Positions 21,397 to 32,370 of a stretch of 64,000 nucleotides of DNA are shown here, in pieces. The stretch is from Elgaria multicarinata webbii (lineage: Eukaryota; Chordata; Lepidosauria; Squamata; Anguidae), in contig NC_086187.1 in NCBI RefSeq assembly GCF_023053635.1, positions 29,674,501 to 29,738,500 of the forward strand, given 5' to 3'. The translations under genes were made by a program, and so were the position numbers. The notes under the pieces were generated by a model that was given only the letters and a program-made list of their open reading frames with translations, was not told the origin of the DNA and searched no databases. Every line of letters starts with the position of its first letter. Position 1 is the first letter of the stretch.

Positions 21397-22877
21397 GGGG
21401 CCTTGCTGGCTGTACTGGGTCTTTAATTGTATTATTCTTTGTTCTGTATCTGTTCTGGTATGTGTTATGTAGCTATGGTGTTATGTGAAGTGGGGGTGGG
21501 AGTGTGGAACTCTCGGCGCTGAGACTCCAAGGTCAGATTGGGCCTCTCACCTGCAGGTTATTGTGGTGTTACACCCCACAAGTCAGTTCCCAAATGAATG
21601 TCTGCAGTTTGTAAGTCTGTGGTTTTTAGAATGTTGGCCTGAGTGGGCGGAGTTAGGATGTCTTGGGAGGGGGGAGGAGCGATATATAAGGGAAGGACTG
21701 AGGGGATTGTGAGGGACTTGTTAGGTCCTCTTAGAGTCTTTAGCGCTCTGTGTTTAGAGTACTTAAGTTCTGGGAAATTGGAGGGTCAGTGTAGAGAGTG
21801 GTGTCTTTGGAGTGTGGTGTACACATAGTTGATGTATATTAATCAATACTGATAATAAAGGAAGTTCAAGAGTGATTGTGTGAGAGAAAGGAAAGCATGT
21901 ATGTAAATGAGTGAAAGGATTGGATGAAAGGTTTCAAAAGGGTTTTTAAATGTTTTATTTGAAACAAAGCTTGTGTACTTTTAAAAATAAATTCTAATTA
22001 TTTTGTTTTTAACTGCCACAAAAATCTCATGTGTCTGTTTGGCATTTATCATCTGAAGTTTACTCATTTAACACTCACTCTGCCAATAATTCACCTCAGC
22101 ACATATAACTCACTGTTTTATTTTATATATGGAAATCCTTCTCCATTTAACCCCTTTCTCCACATAGTTTGGAGGAAGGTGGTTTTCATCCCTTGCCTCA
22201 GGCGTATCAAGCGGTGGGGCTTGGCTTGAGCAGGGAGTAGCCGCGGCCGGGTCTGGTGTTCAGAGCCTGTGTCCTGGCAGTTATCTCCCTGGTCATTAGG
22301 ATAATTGGGTTCAGCTGTGAGAAAGAGGGGGAAGCCCTCCCTACGAGGGGAGGGTTGTTAGGAGCCAGGCAGAGCTGGGGTCATGGGGCCCTAAATTCCA
22401 AAAGGGGATGAAAAGGGTATCCTGTTTGGGATGATCAGCTTCTGTTCTGGTTTGATGGAAGAACACCCAAGTCAGCATGGAACGGCTACTTGGAGTAAGC
22501 TAGGGTCTTTTATTTTAAGTGTCTGGATTTCCTGAGACAAGGCTAGCTGCTTTTATGGCTGGGGCTGGGTTGTGTGTTTGAAGGTTTTAGATGGAGCTCT
22601 GGCTCCTTGTACATTATCCCTTTGTCGTCCTTCCTTTGATTCCCTTCCTCTTCTTTTCCCCTCCCCCATTTGCTGCTACTTCTGGCCAAAACCTTACGTG
22701 TTCGTTTTAGCTGAATGGTATTAAACTTGTTTTGGCCCTTAGCTGAGTGTGTGTGTTTTTATTCCAGGAATCTCTGGCCCGTCCTGGTTGGGAAGAGGGC
22801 TAGGGCGAGAGGTGGCCAGGGAAGACAGGACATTTGGTCCGGGGGCCTACCTTGCAGGAAGGTTGGATTGACTCCAA
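21397..22877. other. Unassigned intergenic sequence
   Basis: I recognise no gene or named repeat here. Parts such as 22700-22860 have a composition that could belong to an old interspersed repeat, but nothing decisive is visible. Confidence 0.4.
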
Positions 22878-22975
22878 CCTTCATTATTATTATTATTATT
22901 ATTTATTTACATAGCACCATCAATGTACATGGTGCTGTACAGAGTAAAACAGTAAATAGCAATATCTACAATACC
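22878..22975 (-). repeat. L2-type tail variant with (ATT)n
   Basis: (ATT)n then 'atttatttacatagcaccat' and 'caatgtacatggtgctgtac'. The GCACCATcaatgtacATGGTGC core is a hairpin in the same position as the gggcgg hairpin of the other tails, so this looks like a second LINE/SINE tail type. Confidence 0.6.
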
Positions 22976-23684
22976 TATCAGGTTGTATTTGCCTTCGTGT
23001 AATAAAAGTTCAAGTTCGCTCTGTTTGTTTCCCGTACTCTGGGAATTAGTATATAGACATCGAAGACCATGTGTTTTATAGTCTGGCTTCATCCCTATAT
23101 TGTTGCGGACACTATTTTGGGGCACTATTGGAGCTGTTCTCTGTACTGTGGTGCATGGGCATTCATCCATTTTTGCCTTTATTTTGTTTCTCTTCAAAAT
23201 CCTTTTTGTTTTGTTTCTTTACTGGCCTGTCTTTTAGCTGTTGTTTACTGAAGTTGTCCTCACTTCCAGAACTCAGGGGCGGAATAAAATCAGACTAACT
23301 GTGTGAAAAGGTTGAGTTTCCAGACTCTTCAGCAAAGGTGGCCATTTTCTGTTGTTCTTCATTCTGCATTTCCCCAAGGAATGGATTTTCATTGCATGAT
23401 AACTTCTTCATTTTGGGGTTTACATGGTTTCTTGGGTTGATTTTTCCGTTTCCCCTTGCTGTGCTCAGGAGCTGCAAACAAACACAGCCTTCCAAAATGG
23501 CTGCAAGCGTTAGGGTTTGGGTTACGGTTAGGAATACATTTTTTTTTTAAGGAATGAATTTTTTTATTTTCAAAAAACATACTACTGTACAATTAAAACA
23601 AAAATAAATTAATATTTGAAGTATTTTACAATTTTCAAATTGTATAAATTATAAAATATAATTATAAATTATATCAATGATACT
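22976..23684. other. Unassigned AT-rich intergenic sequence
   Basis: I see nothing coding. A degenerate telomere-like stretch (gttagggtttgggttacggt) lies at about 23508-23533. Confidence 0.4.
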
Positions 23685-23870
23685 GATATTTATTTATTTA
23701 TTTATTTAAGGATTTTTATGCCGCCATTCAGCCAAAAAAGGCTCTCATGGCGGCTTACAAAAGTATTTCTTGACAGTCCCTGCCCACAGGCTTACAATCT
23801 AAAAAGACATGACACAAAAGGAAAGGGGATTGGGAGGGAGGAGGAGGAGGGGGAAAAGTAAAGCAAATTC
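23685..23870 (-). repeat. L2-type tail variant (gccgccattcag / atggcggcttac)
   Basis: (TTTA)n then 'ggatttttatgccgccattc' and 'ggctctcatggcggcttaca', followed by 'gcccacaggcttacaatcta'. It is a third tail subtype with its own hairpin. It lies about 350 bases left of the macrosatellite. Confidence 0.6.
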
Positions 23871-24215
23871 AGGCACTACAATCTTAGTTGGAAAGTTCAG
23901 CAGTTACAGTTGGTAGCAGGAGGGTACATGTAGTATCCCTCAGGCATAGGGACCATACGGGTGAGCTTACCTGCTCAGCCTGCCACTTGCCCCTAGACTA
24001 CCAGGCAATAACTTCAGAGTCTTTTCCTTGCTGGATTCCGTTATTACTAAAACCTCCTAGAACAGTGACTCTCCAAAACCCTGTAGCAAGGCCCACACCA
24101 ACAAGTGGCTGAAACAGAGGCCCCGCCCAGGCCTTCGATGAGGAATACAATATTATTTGATACAAATAATACTGAAATTATACAAAATTATACATAGTTA
24201 TAGCTAATTATACAT
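23871..24215. other. Left flank of the macrosatellite array
   Basis: This is sequence between the last tail insertion and the first array base. I recognise nothing in it. Confidence 0.4.
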
Positions 24216-27200
24216 TACAGTTACAGATGTCCATACAGGCAATAATCTATTTGCACATCCAGTGTAAGTTGGTTTTGTCACCCTACGAGTCAACCAGGGC
24301 CAGGAGGGGGCGTGCCACCCCGTGGATTCCCTTGGACCTCTGATGCTGGCCTTCTGGGAAGGCTGCCTTGATGCTGCGTATTGCAACGGTTCCACTCCTG
24401 CCTAGAATGCCTCTTAGACAAAGCGGGCGTAGGGGAGAATGGATCTGTCCTAGGGCACCATTTCACCCCATGCTTTTCGACAGCTACATGAAACCGCCAG
24501 GAGAGGTTCTCCAGGGGAGCGGGCTGAGGCAGCAACCAGGACACCTCGCTTCGCCTCTCCTTGTCAACTCAGAGAGCTGAGGCCGTGGAAGCTCTGAACC
24601 AGCGCCTGGGCAGGAGAGTGGGCTGGATGAGGGCCCGTGAACCGAGAGTCAACCCAGATGAGACACAACTGCTATTTGCGGGCGGTTCATCGATCCGATT
24701 AAGTGACCGTCGCCCCGTTCTGGAAGGGGGGTTACAGCCTTCTAAAGAGTGAGGTCTGCCGTGCCGTGATGGGGGATCCATCCTCGTCTGCAGAGGCACA
24801 GGCTCCCTCGGGGGCTCAGAGCACCACCTGTTCAAGGAATCCTTTTTACTTCTAATTAGTAGTTATTTTAATTATTAGTGGACTCTTAGTGATTTTCTCT
24901 CCTGTTGCTTTTAGTTTAGTGAATTTATTTCCATTGTCTTGGCCGGTTTTATTCTGTATTAGCTGTATTCTCTTTTAATTTCTTATTCTTTTAAATATTT
25001 TGTACACCAACTTTGGGCTTTGTGGGGAGTTAAAGTGCAGTAATTAAAAAGAAAATTTAGAACTAAATTAAAATAAGCTACAACTAAAATACAAAAGGAA
25101 ATAAAAAAAACAGTGACCCCCGTTGAAACCCACATGATGAAAAGCCACTCTGAGCCACTGAGGGAGCCTGTGCCTCTACGGACAACGGTGGAACCGTGAC
25201 CATCCCCACTACAGACGTCACCCTTTAGGAAGTGTGTAACTTCCCCCACCCTCCAGAACAGGGTGAACGTCACTAAGCCTGAACGATGACCCACCTGCAA
25301 ACAGTACGTCTGTTCTGTCTGGATTGAATCTGAGTTTCTTGGCCCTCATCCAGTCCATTCTCCTGCCCGTGTGCCTGTTCAGACCTTCCACTGCCTCAAC
25401 CCTATGAGCTGAGAAGGAGAGGCACTGGTGAGGCCTCAGGCCGCGGCCCCGGTTAACGTCTCCTGGCGGTTTGATGTAGATGTTGGGAAGAATGGGGGTC
25501 AAAAAGAGCCCTGAGGTCCCCTGTAGCAAGACTGGCGTAGGACAGAGCCATCATCCCTTAACACCACCACCTTCAGTATTCTAGACAAGAGCAGAAGCTT
25601 TGCAACACATGACTTCCCACCCCCACTGAAGACAGCCTTCCCAGATGGTTAGCATAAAAGGACCAAGAGAGTCCACGGGGTTGCAGGTCCCCTATCCTTC
25701 TGCCGGCAAAGAGACGGGAACACCGGCAGGGTTGCACGCCCCCCCATCCCTCTCTTGGCACAGGTCGTCCCAAGAGTGACCCCCCCTTCTCTAAAACGGG
25801 AACGGATGATTCATGCCTGTAACCCCCATGGAGCTGGCTCCCATAAAGCTTCAAAGATTATTAAGGTATTTCTCTGCAGTTACAGATTTTATTTATTTAT
25901 TACATTTTTATACCGCCCAATAGCCGAAGCTCTCTGGGCGGTTCAGATGTGCATGCAGGCAATAATCCATTCACACATGCAGTTCAAGGTGAACCAATCT
26001 TCTGACCAAAAGTAGACTCACACGGATGGGAGCGGATGGGTGGCATTGAAATGACGTTCCTCCTCATGATCCAGAACACAAAGGCCAGGACCGTCCTCAG
26101 CAACACGTAGGGGCGCGAGCAGTCGTGTTCCTCCTAGAACTTCTGTGGGGGGAAAAAAGGCAGGAACTTATTTAACTTCACCCCCACTGAAGACAGCCTT
26201 CCCAGATGGTTAGCATAAGAGGACCAAGAGAGTCCATGGGGTTGCAGGTCCCCTATCCTTCTGCCGGCAAAGAGACAGGGACAGCAGCAGGGTGCACGCC
26301 CCCCCCATCCCTCTCTTGGCACAGGTCGACCCAAGAGCGACCCCCCCCCTTCTCTAAAACAGGAACAGATGACACATGCCTGTGACTCCAGTGGAGCTGG
26401 ATCAATTAAGGCATTTCTACTTCTCAGTTGTTTTCTACAATTACAGGTGTCCGTACAGGCGATAATCCCTTCGCACATCCAGTTTAAGTTCAACCAACCT
26501 TCTGGCCAAAAGTAGACTCACACAGACGGGTGGCTTTGAAATGACGTTCCTCGTCATGATGCAGAACACAAAGGCCATGACCGTCCTCAGCAACACGTAG
26601 GAGCACGAGCAGTCTTCTTCCTCCTGGAACTTCTCCGTGGGGGGGGGAAAGGCAGGAACTTATTTAACGGTCCATCACAGTGAAACACGCAAGAATATCT
26701 TTTTGTCTGTTACATATCCAAACAAAACACCTGATAAACGGTAGTTGCCTCCCTAAACATATCTCCCCGTGGCTGCCTGAACCGGCTTCTCAGAAATAAA
26801 ATTCTGCCCACCTCACGGCATGCCTTTAAAGTTAGCTGGGCTAGTGGCAGCGTGGCAACAATCCCAGTCACCGCTGGCAAAGGGGAAGAGAGCCGAAGTG
26901 GTGCAAGAACGGACCCCAAGGAGTGAGGAAGTGCAGGAGAAGCCAGAGCAACTTTAAGGACGTGCCGTCGACACGGTAGGCTACCGAAAGGAGCCTGTGC
27001 GAATTCACAGGCGTACCATGTGCGAATTCAAGAGCGTATGTAGCCTAGGCTCTTAACTTTCCTGCCCCCTCGGCTGCCTAAAAATCCCTCCACCCACGCT
27101 TAGCTTGACCTTGTATGGCACCACACACCAGAAAAAGTAACTTAGCTGTTTTACTCGATCTGATGACCTGTCCGCCTCCTGTTGTGTCAGCTGGAAAGGG

Positions 27201-28550
27201 AAACCGTCGTCTTACTGCTGGTGAAAGGGTGCCGTCCGTGAGAAAGCCGAGTTGTTGCAGCTTCTCGTAGATCTGGGATGGAGAACATCAGGCCTGCAGG
27301 ATCCGCTTTCTTTCTGAGAAGAACCCTGCGAACCACCACCCAGGACGAGTTGCAAAATAGGAGTGCAGGAAACTAAGAATATGAGGCCTCTGCAGCTGGC
27401 TCAGACCAAGCATCAAAGGTTATGAAGGCGTTTCTATTTCTCGGGCTTTTTCTACAATCGCATGCGTGCAATAATCCGTTCACAAATTCAGTACAATGTT
27501 TAACAAACCGATTGGCCGAAAGTAGACTTCCACGGACGGGTGGTGTGCAGACGGCATTCCTCATCAAGATCCGGAACATTAACGCCAGGACCATCCTCAG
27601 CGACGCAGAGAGACCTGGGCCAGCCGTGATCCTTCTGGACTTCGCCTTCCAACAAAACGAGGGGAAGGTTTTGAACGGCACTGCAAGACACACAAGGATA
27701 CTATTTCCATGCTCAAACGAATGCACGCCACACAGTATTTGTTTCCTGAAACCATCCACTCCACTGGCTTCTCTAAGATGGAACCCTCCGTCCCCCGCGG
27801 CACGCCCCCAAAGTTAGCGGAGCTTGTGGAAGCGTGGCGGCAATCCCAGTCACCGGGGGCGAAGGGGAAGAAGCCCCCACGGGTGCAAGGACAGAACCCA
27901 AGGAGTGTGGAGGTGCAGGAGAAGCTAGAGCAACTTTGAGGGCGTGTCCTTGACACGGCAGGCTGCCGAAAGGGACCTGAGCGAATTCACGAGGGGTATG
28001 ATACTTTTTTGGTATCTACACTCGTTGCCTTTCATGCGTGGCCCTTGGTAGTCCAAAAGCCCCCCCCCCGCACACACGGAGCCAGATGTTCTAGAGCACC
28101 TCCCCCAGAAGTCATGACTTAGCTTTTGTAGTCCATCGGAGGAGCTGCCGGCCTCCTGCAGCCTGGGCCGGAAAGGGAGACCACGGATTTATCTCTGGTG
28201 GAGCAGTGCCATCCAGGAGGAAGCGGAGCTGTTGTAACATCTCGCATGTGTCGGGTCGGCGGACTTTGGGCTTGCAGAATCGGCTTTCTTTCCTGGAAGA
28301 AACCTGGGACCCAACACTCAGAGCCAGGTGCAAACTAGACATACCCTAAGAAAATGGGAGCAGGGCGTCCCCGAGCACCTCCTCGGGCCCGGGACCGGTG
28401 GAGATGCCTATCACAACCGAGCCCATCAGCTTCATTGGCCAACGGCTGGCAGAGTGCGATGGCATTGGCCAGGGCTACTTACTGATCTAGCTGCCCCGTT
28501 GAGACCAGATAAACTTCTGTATCATGTGGAAACGCAGCCCTGGGTTTCGT
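24216..28550 (+). repeat. Macrosatellite unit 1 (diverged edge unit, with internal duplication)
   Basis: The unit landmark (caccctacgagtcaaccagg) is at 24279, 4272 bases before the same landmark of unit 2, against about 3820 for later units. The excess comes from a local tandem duplication at 25615-26176 and 26177-26665. About 60 bases before the landmark come from a different part of the unit, so the left edge is a rearrangement junction. It differs from units 2-6 at visibly more positions than those differ from each other. Confidence 0.9.
25615..26665 (+). repeat. Local tandem duplication inside unit 1 (about 0.5 kb each)
   Basis: 'ccactgaagacagccttccc' at 25622 recurs about 560 bases on, and both copies run to 'aggcaggaacttatttaac'. 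The first copy carries an L2-type tail (25889-25945) between 'gttacag' and 'cagatgtgcatg'. The second copy lacks it and reads 'attacaggtgtccgtacagg' there. Units 2-6 have one copy, with the tail. Confidence 0.85.
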
Positions 28551-29110
28551 CACCCGATGGGTCGACCAGGGCCAGCAGAAGGATGGGGGGGGCGTGCCAC
28601 CCCGTGGACTCTCTTGGACCTCTGATGCTGTTCTTCTGGGAAGGCTGCCTTGAAGTTGCGTATTGCAACGGTTCCACTCCTGCCTAGAATGCCTCTTAGA
28701 CAAAGTGGGCGTAGGGGAGAATGGATCTCTCCTAGGGCACCATTTCACCCCATGCTTTTCGACAGCTACATGAAACCGTCGGGAGAGGTTCTCCAGGGGA
28801 GCGGGCTGAGGCAGCAACCAGGACACCTCGCTTCGCCTCTCCTTCTCAGCTCAGAGAGCTGAGGCCGTGGAAGCTCTGAACCAGCGCCTGGGCAGGAGAG
28901 TGGGCTGGATGAGGGCCCGTGAACCGAGAGTCAAGCCAGACGAGACGCAAGTGCTATTTGTGGGCGGTTCATCGATCCGGTTAAGGGACAGTCGCCCTGC
29001 TCTGGAAGGCGGGTTACAGGCCTTCTAAAGAGTGAGGTCTGCCGTGCGGAGATGACGGTGGCTCCGTCCTCGTCTGCAGAGGCACAGGCTCCCTCGGGGG
29101 CTCAGAGCAC
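28551..29110 (+). repeat. L2-RT-derived arm (+) of unit 2
   Basis: Parts of the translation match L2-type RT: HPMLFDSYMKPSGEVLQGSG, then after a frame shift EAVEALNQRLGRRVGWMRA and KPDETQVLFVGGSSIR. In intact L2 elements these follow the catalytic YADD region (KLNPDKTEVLLVGGSS). The catalytic aspartates are absent. It pairs with the arm at about 29400-30060. Confidence 0.75.
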
Positions 29111-29400
29111 CACCTGTTCAAGGAATCCTTTTTACTTCTGATTAGTAGTTATTTTAATTATTAGTGGACTCTTAGTGATTTTCTCTCCTGTTGTTTTTAG
29201 TTTAGTGAATTTATTTCCATTCTCTTGGCCGGTTTTATTCTGTATTAGCTGTATTCTCTTTTAATTTCTTATTCTTTTAAATATTTTGTACACCAACTTT
29301 GGGCTTTGTGGGGAGTTAAAGTGCAGTAAATAAAAAGAAAAAATAGAACTAAATTAAAATAAGCTACAACTAAAACACAAAGGGAAATAAAAAAAAACTG
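29111..29400. repeat. AT-rich spacer between the opposed arms (unit 2)
   Basis: Roughly 290 bases of AT-rich sequence, including 'ggaatcctttttacttctga' and 'gtacaccaactttgggcttt'. It separates the inverted arms and recurs in every unit and in the right-hand array. It resembles an L2-type 3' UTR, but I cannot prove that. Confidence 0.6.
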
Positions 29401-30060
29401 TGACCCCCGTTGAAACCCACATGATGAAAAGCCACTCTGAGCCACGGAGGGAGCCTGTGCCTCTACGGACAACGGCGGAACCGTGACCATCCCCACCACA
29501 GACGTCACCCTTGAGGAAGTGTGCAACTCCCTCCCCCTCCAGAACAGGATGAACGTCACTAAGCCTGAACGATGACCCACCTGCAAACAGTACGTCTGTT
29601 CTGTCTGGATTGAATCTGAGTTTCTTGGCCCTCATCCAGTCCCTTCTCCTGCCCGTGTGCCTGTTCAGACCTTCCACTGCCTCAACCCTATGAGCTGAGA
29701 AGGAGAGGCACTGGTGAGGCCTCAGGCCGCGGCCCCGGTTAACGTCTCCTGGCGGTTTGATGTAGATGTTGGGAAGAATGGGGGTCAAAAAGAGCCCTGA
29801 GGTCCCCTGTAGCAAGACTGGCGTAGGACAGAGCCATCATCTCCCAACACCACCACCTTCAGAATTCTAGGCAAGAGCAGAAGCCTCGCAACACACGACT
29901 TCCCACCCCCACCCAAGACAGCCTTCCCAGATGGAGAGCATAAGAGGACCAAGGGAGTCCACGGGGTTGCAGGTCCCCTATCCTTCTGCCGGCAAAGAGA
30001 CGGGGACAGCAGCAGGGTGCACGCCCCCCCCATCCCTCTCTTGGCACAGGTCGACCCAAG
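29401..30060 (-). repeat. L2-RT-derived arm (-) of unit 2
   Basis: The minus strand reads TPILPNIYIKPPGDVNRGRG, EAVEGLNRHTGRRRDWMRA and LRFNPDRTDVLFAGGSSF, the same L2 RT segment as the plus arm. By eye the DNA of the two arms is roughly three-quarters identical, so a read-through transcript could fold into a long imperfect hairpin. It includes 'gaggcacaggctccctc', shared by both arms. Confidence 0.75.
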
Positions 30061-30186
30061 AGCGACCCCCCCTTCTCTAAAGCAGGAGCAGATGACTCAT
30101 GCCTGTGACCCCCTTGGAGCTGCCTCCCATAAAGCTTCAAAGATTATTAAGGCATTTCTACTTCTCAGTTGTTCTCTGCAGTTACA

Positions 30187-30248
30187 GATTTTATTTATTT
30201 ATTTTTTAAATTGTTATACCACCCACTAGCCGAAGCTGTCTGGGCGGT
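30187..30248 (-). repeat. L2-type tail fixed in units 2-6
   Basis: 'tttatttatttattttttaa', then 'ataccacccactagccgaag' and 'ctgtctgggcggtcc'. The same insertion is at about 25889, 34010, 37830, 41660 and 45490, always between 'ttacag' and 'agatgtgcatg'. It therefore entered the family before these units multiplied. Confidence 0.85.
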
Positions 30249-30249
30249 C

Positions 30250-31190
30250 CAGATGTGCATGCAGGCAATAATCCATTCACACATGCAGTTCAAGGTTTAC
30301 CAATCTTCTGGCAAACGTAGACTCACATGGATGGTTGCGGACGGGTGGCGTTGAAATGACGTTCCTCATCATCATCTAGAACAGAAAGGCCAGGACCATC
30401 CTCAGCAACACGTAGGGGCGCGAGCAGTCGTGTTCCTCCTGGAACTTCTCCGTGGGGGGAAAAAAGGCAGGAACTTATTTAACGGTCCATCACAGTGAAA
30501 CACGCAAGAATATCTTTTTGTCTGTTACATATCCAAACAAAACACCTGATAAACGGTAGTTGCCTCCCTAAACATATCTCCCCGTGGCTGCCTGAACCGG
30601 CTTCTCAGAAATAAAATTCTGCCCACCTCACGGCATGCCTTTAAAGTTAGCTGAGCTAGTGGCAGCGTGGCAACAATCCCAGTCACCGCTGGCAAAGGGG
30701 AAGAGAGCCGAAGTGGTGCAAGAACGGAACCCAAGGAGTGAGGAAGTGCAGGAGAAGCCAGAGCAACTTTAAGGGCGTGCCGTCGATACGGTAGGCTACC
30801 GAAAGGAACCTGTGCGAATTCACAGGCGTACCATGTGCGAATTCAAGAGCGTATGTAGCCTAGGCTCTTAACTTTCCTGCCCCCTCGGCTGCCTAAAAAT
30901 CCCTCCACCCACGCTTAGCTTGACCTTGTATGGCACCACACACCAGAAAAAGTAACTTAGCTGTTTTACTCGATCTGATGACCTGTCCGCCTCCTGTTGT
31001 GTCAGCTGGAAAGGGAAACCGTCGTCTTACTGCTGGTGAAAGGGTGCCGTCCGTGAGAAAGCCGAATTGTTGCAGCTTCTCGTAGATCTGGGATGGAGAA
31101 CATCAGGCCTGCAGGATCCGCTTTCCTTCTGAGAAGAACCCTGCGAACCACCACCCAGGACGAGTTGCAAAATAGGAGTGCAGGAAACTA
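30250..31190 (+). repeat. Direct sub-repeat A (unit 2)
   Basis: It starts in 'gcaggcaataatccattcac' and ends in 'gacgagttgcaaaataggag'. It aligns along its length with sub-repeat B at an offset of about 0.97-1.0 kb, sharing 'cgttcctcatca', 'ccaggaccatcctcagc', 'gaagtgcaggagaagc' and 'gcgaattcac' blocks. The two are clearly diverged, so this duplication predates the array. Confidence 0.8.
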
Positions 31191-31239
31191 AGAATATGAG
31201 GCCTCTGCAGCTGGCTCAGACCAAGCATCAAAGGTTATG

Positions 31240-32160
31240 AAGGCGTTTCTATTTCTCGGGCTTTTTCTACAATCGCATGCGTGCAATAATCCGTTCACAA
31301 ATCCAGTACAATGTTTAACAAACCGATTGGCCGAAAGTAGACTTCCACGGACGGGTGGTGTGCAGACGGCATTCCTCATCAAGATCCGGAACATTAACGC
31401 CAGGACCATCCTCAGCGACGCAGAGAGACCTGGGCCAGCCGTGATCCTTCTGGACTTCGCCTTCCAACAAAACGAGGGGAAGGTTTTGAACGGCACTGCA
31501 AGACACACAAGGATACTATTTCCATGCTCAAACGAATGCACGCCACACAGTATTTGTTTCCTGAAACCATCCACTCCACTGGCTTCTCTAAGATGGAACC
31601 CTCCGTCCCCCGCGGCACGCCCCCAAAGTTAGCGGAGCTTGTGGAAGCGTGGCGGCAATCCCAGTCACCGGGGGCGAAGGGGAAGAAGCCCCCACGGGTG
31701 CAAGGACAGAACCCAAGGAGTGTGGAGGTGCAGGAGAAGCTAGAGCAACTTTGAGGGCGTGTCCTTGACACGGCAGGCTGCCGAAAGGGACCTGAGCGAA
31801 TTCACGAGGGGTATGATACTTTTTTGGTATCTACACTCGTTGCCTTTCATGCGTGGCCCTTGGTAGTCCAAAAGCCCCCCCCCCCCCCCGCACACACGGA
31901 GCCAGATGTTCTAGAGCACCTCCCCCAGAAGTCATGACTTAGCTTTTGTAGTCCATCGGAGGAGCTGCCGGCCTCCTGCAGCCTGGGCCGGAAAGGGAGA
32001 CCACGGATTTATCTCTGGTGGAGCAGTGCCATCCAGGAGGAAGCGGAGCTGTTGTAACATCTCGCATGTGTCGGGTCGGCGGACTTTGGGCTTGCAGAAT
32101 CGGCTTTCTTTCCTGGAAGAAACCTGGGACCCAACACTCAGAGCCAGGTGCAAACTAGAC
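31240..32160 (+). repeat. Direct sub-repeat B (unit 2)
   Basis: It starts near 'gcgtgcaataatccgttcac' and ends in 'gagccaggtgcaaactagac'. Open frames of 119-131 codons occur on both strands in every unit. They match no family I know, and comparison with the right-hand array shows no bias to silent changes, so I do not call a gene. Confidence 0.8.
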
Positions 32161-32370
32161 ATACCCTAAGAAAATGGGAGCAGGGCGTCCCCGAGCACCT
32201 CCTCGGGCCCGGGACCGGTGGAGATGCCTATCACAACCGAGCCCATCAGCTTCATTGGCCAACGGCTGGCAGAGTGCGATGGCATTGGCCAGGGCTACTT
32301 ACTGATCTAGCTGCCCCGTTGAGACCAGATAAACTTCTGTATCATGTGGAAACGCAGCCCTGGGTTTCGT

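Larger units (their letters stand above)
28551..32370 (+). repeat. Macrosatellite unit 2 (3820 bp; described in full)
   Basis: I set the unit start at 'cacccgatgggtcgacc'. The order is: (1) L2-RT-derived plus-strand arm 28551-29110; (2) AT-rich spacer to about 29400; (3) L2-RT-derived minus-strand arm to about 30060; (4) an L2-type tail at 30187-30248; (5) direct sub-repeat A, about 30250-31190; (6) direct sub-repeat B, about 31240-32160; (7) a 210-base end segment. No tRNA, rRNA or known gene is present. The G run after 'agaaggat' is 8 long here and 10-12 in the other units. Confidence 0.95.

Noticed and set aside
21397-22870. Suspected solo LTR or other LTR-derived fossil
   Set aside because: The composition near 22700-22860 is suggestive, but I found no paired ends, target duplication or recognisable internal part, so no element is called.
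31188-31632. Open frames of 128-131 codons on both strands, kept in all left-array units and partly open in the right array (for example 59432-59749), as a possible repeated gene
   Set aside because: Within the left array the frames stay open simply because the units are nearly identical. Comparing one left and one right copy by eye over about 65 codons I count roughly 20 replacement and 8 silent changes, as expected without selection on protein. Frames are open on both strands and no family is recognisable.
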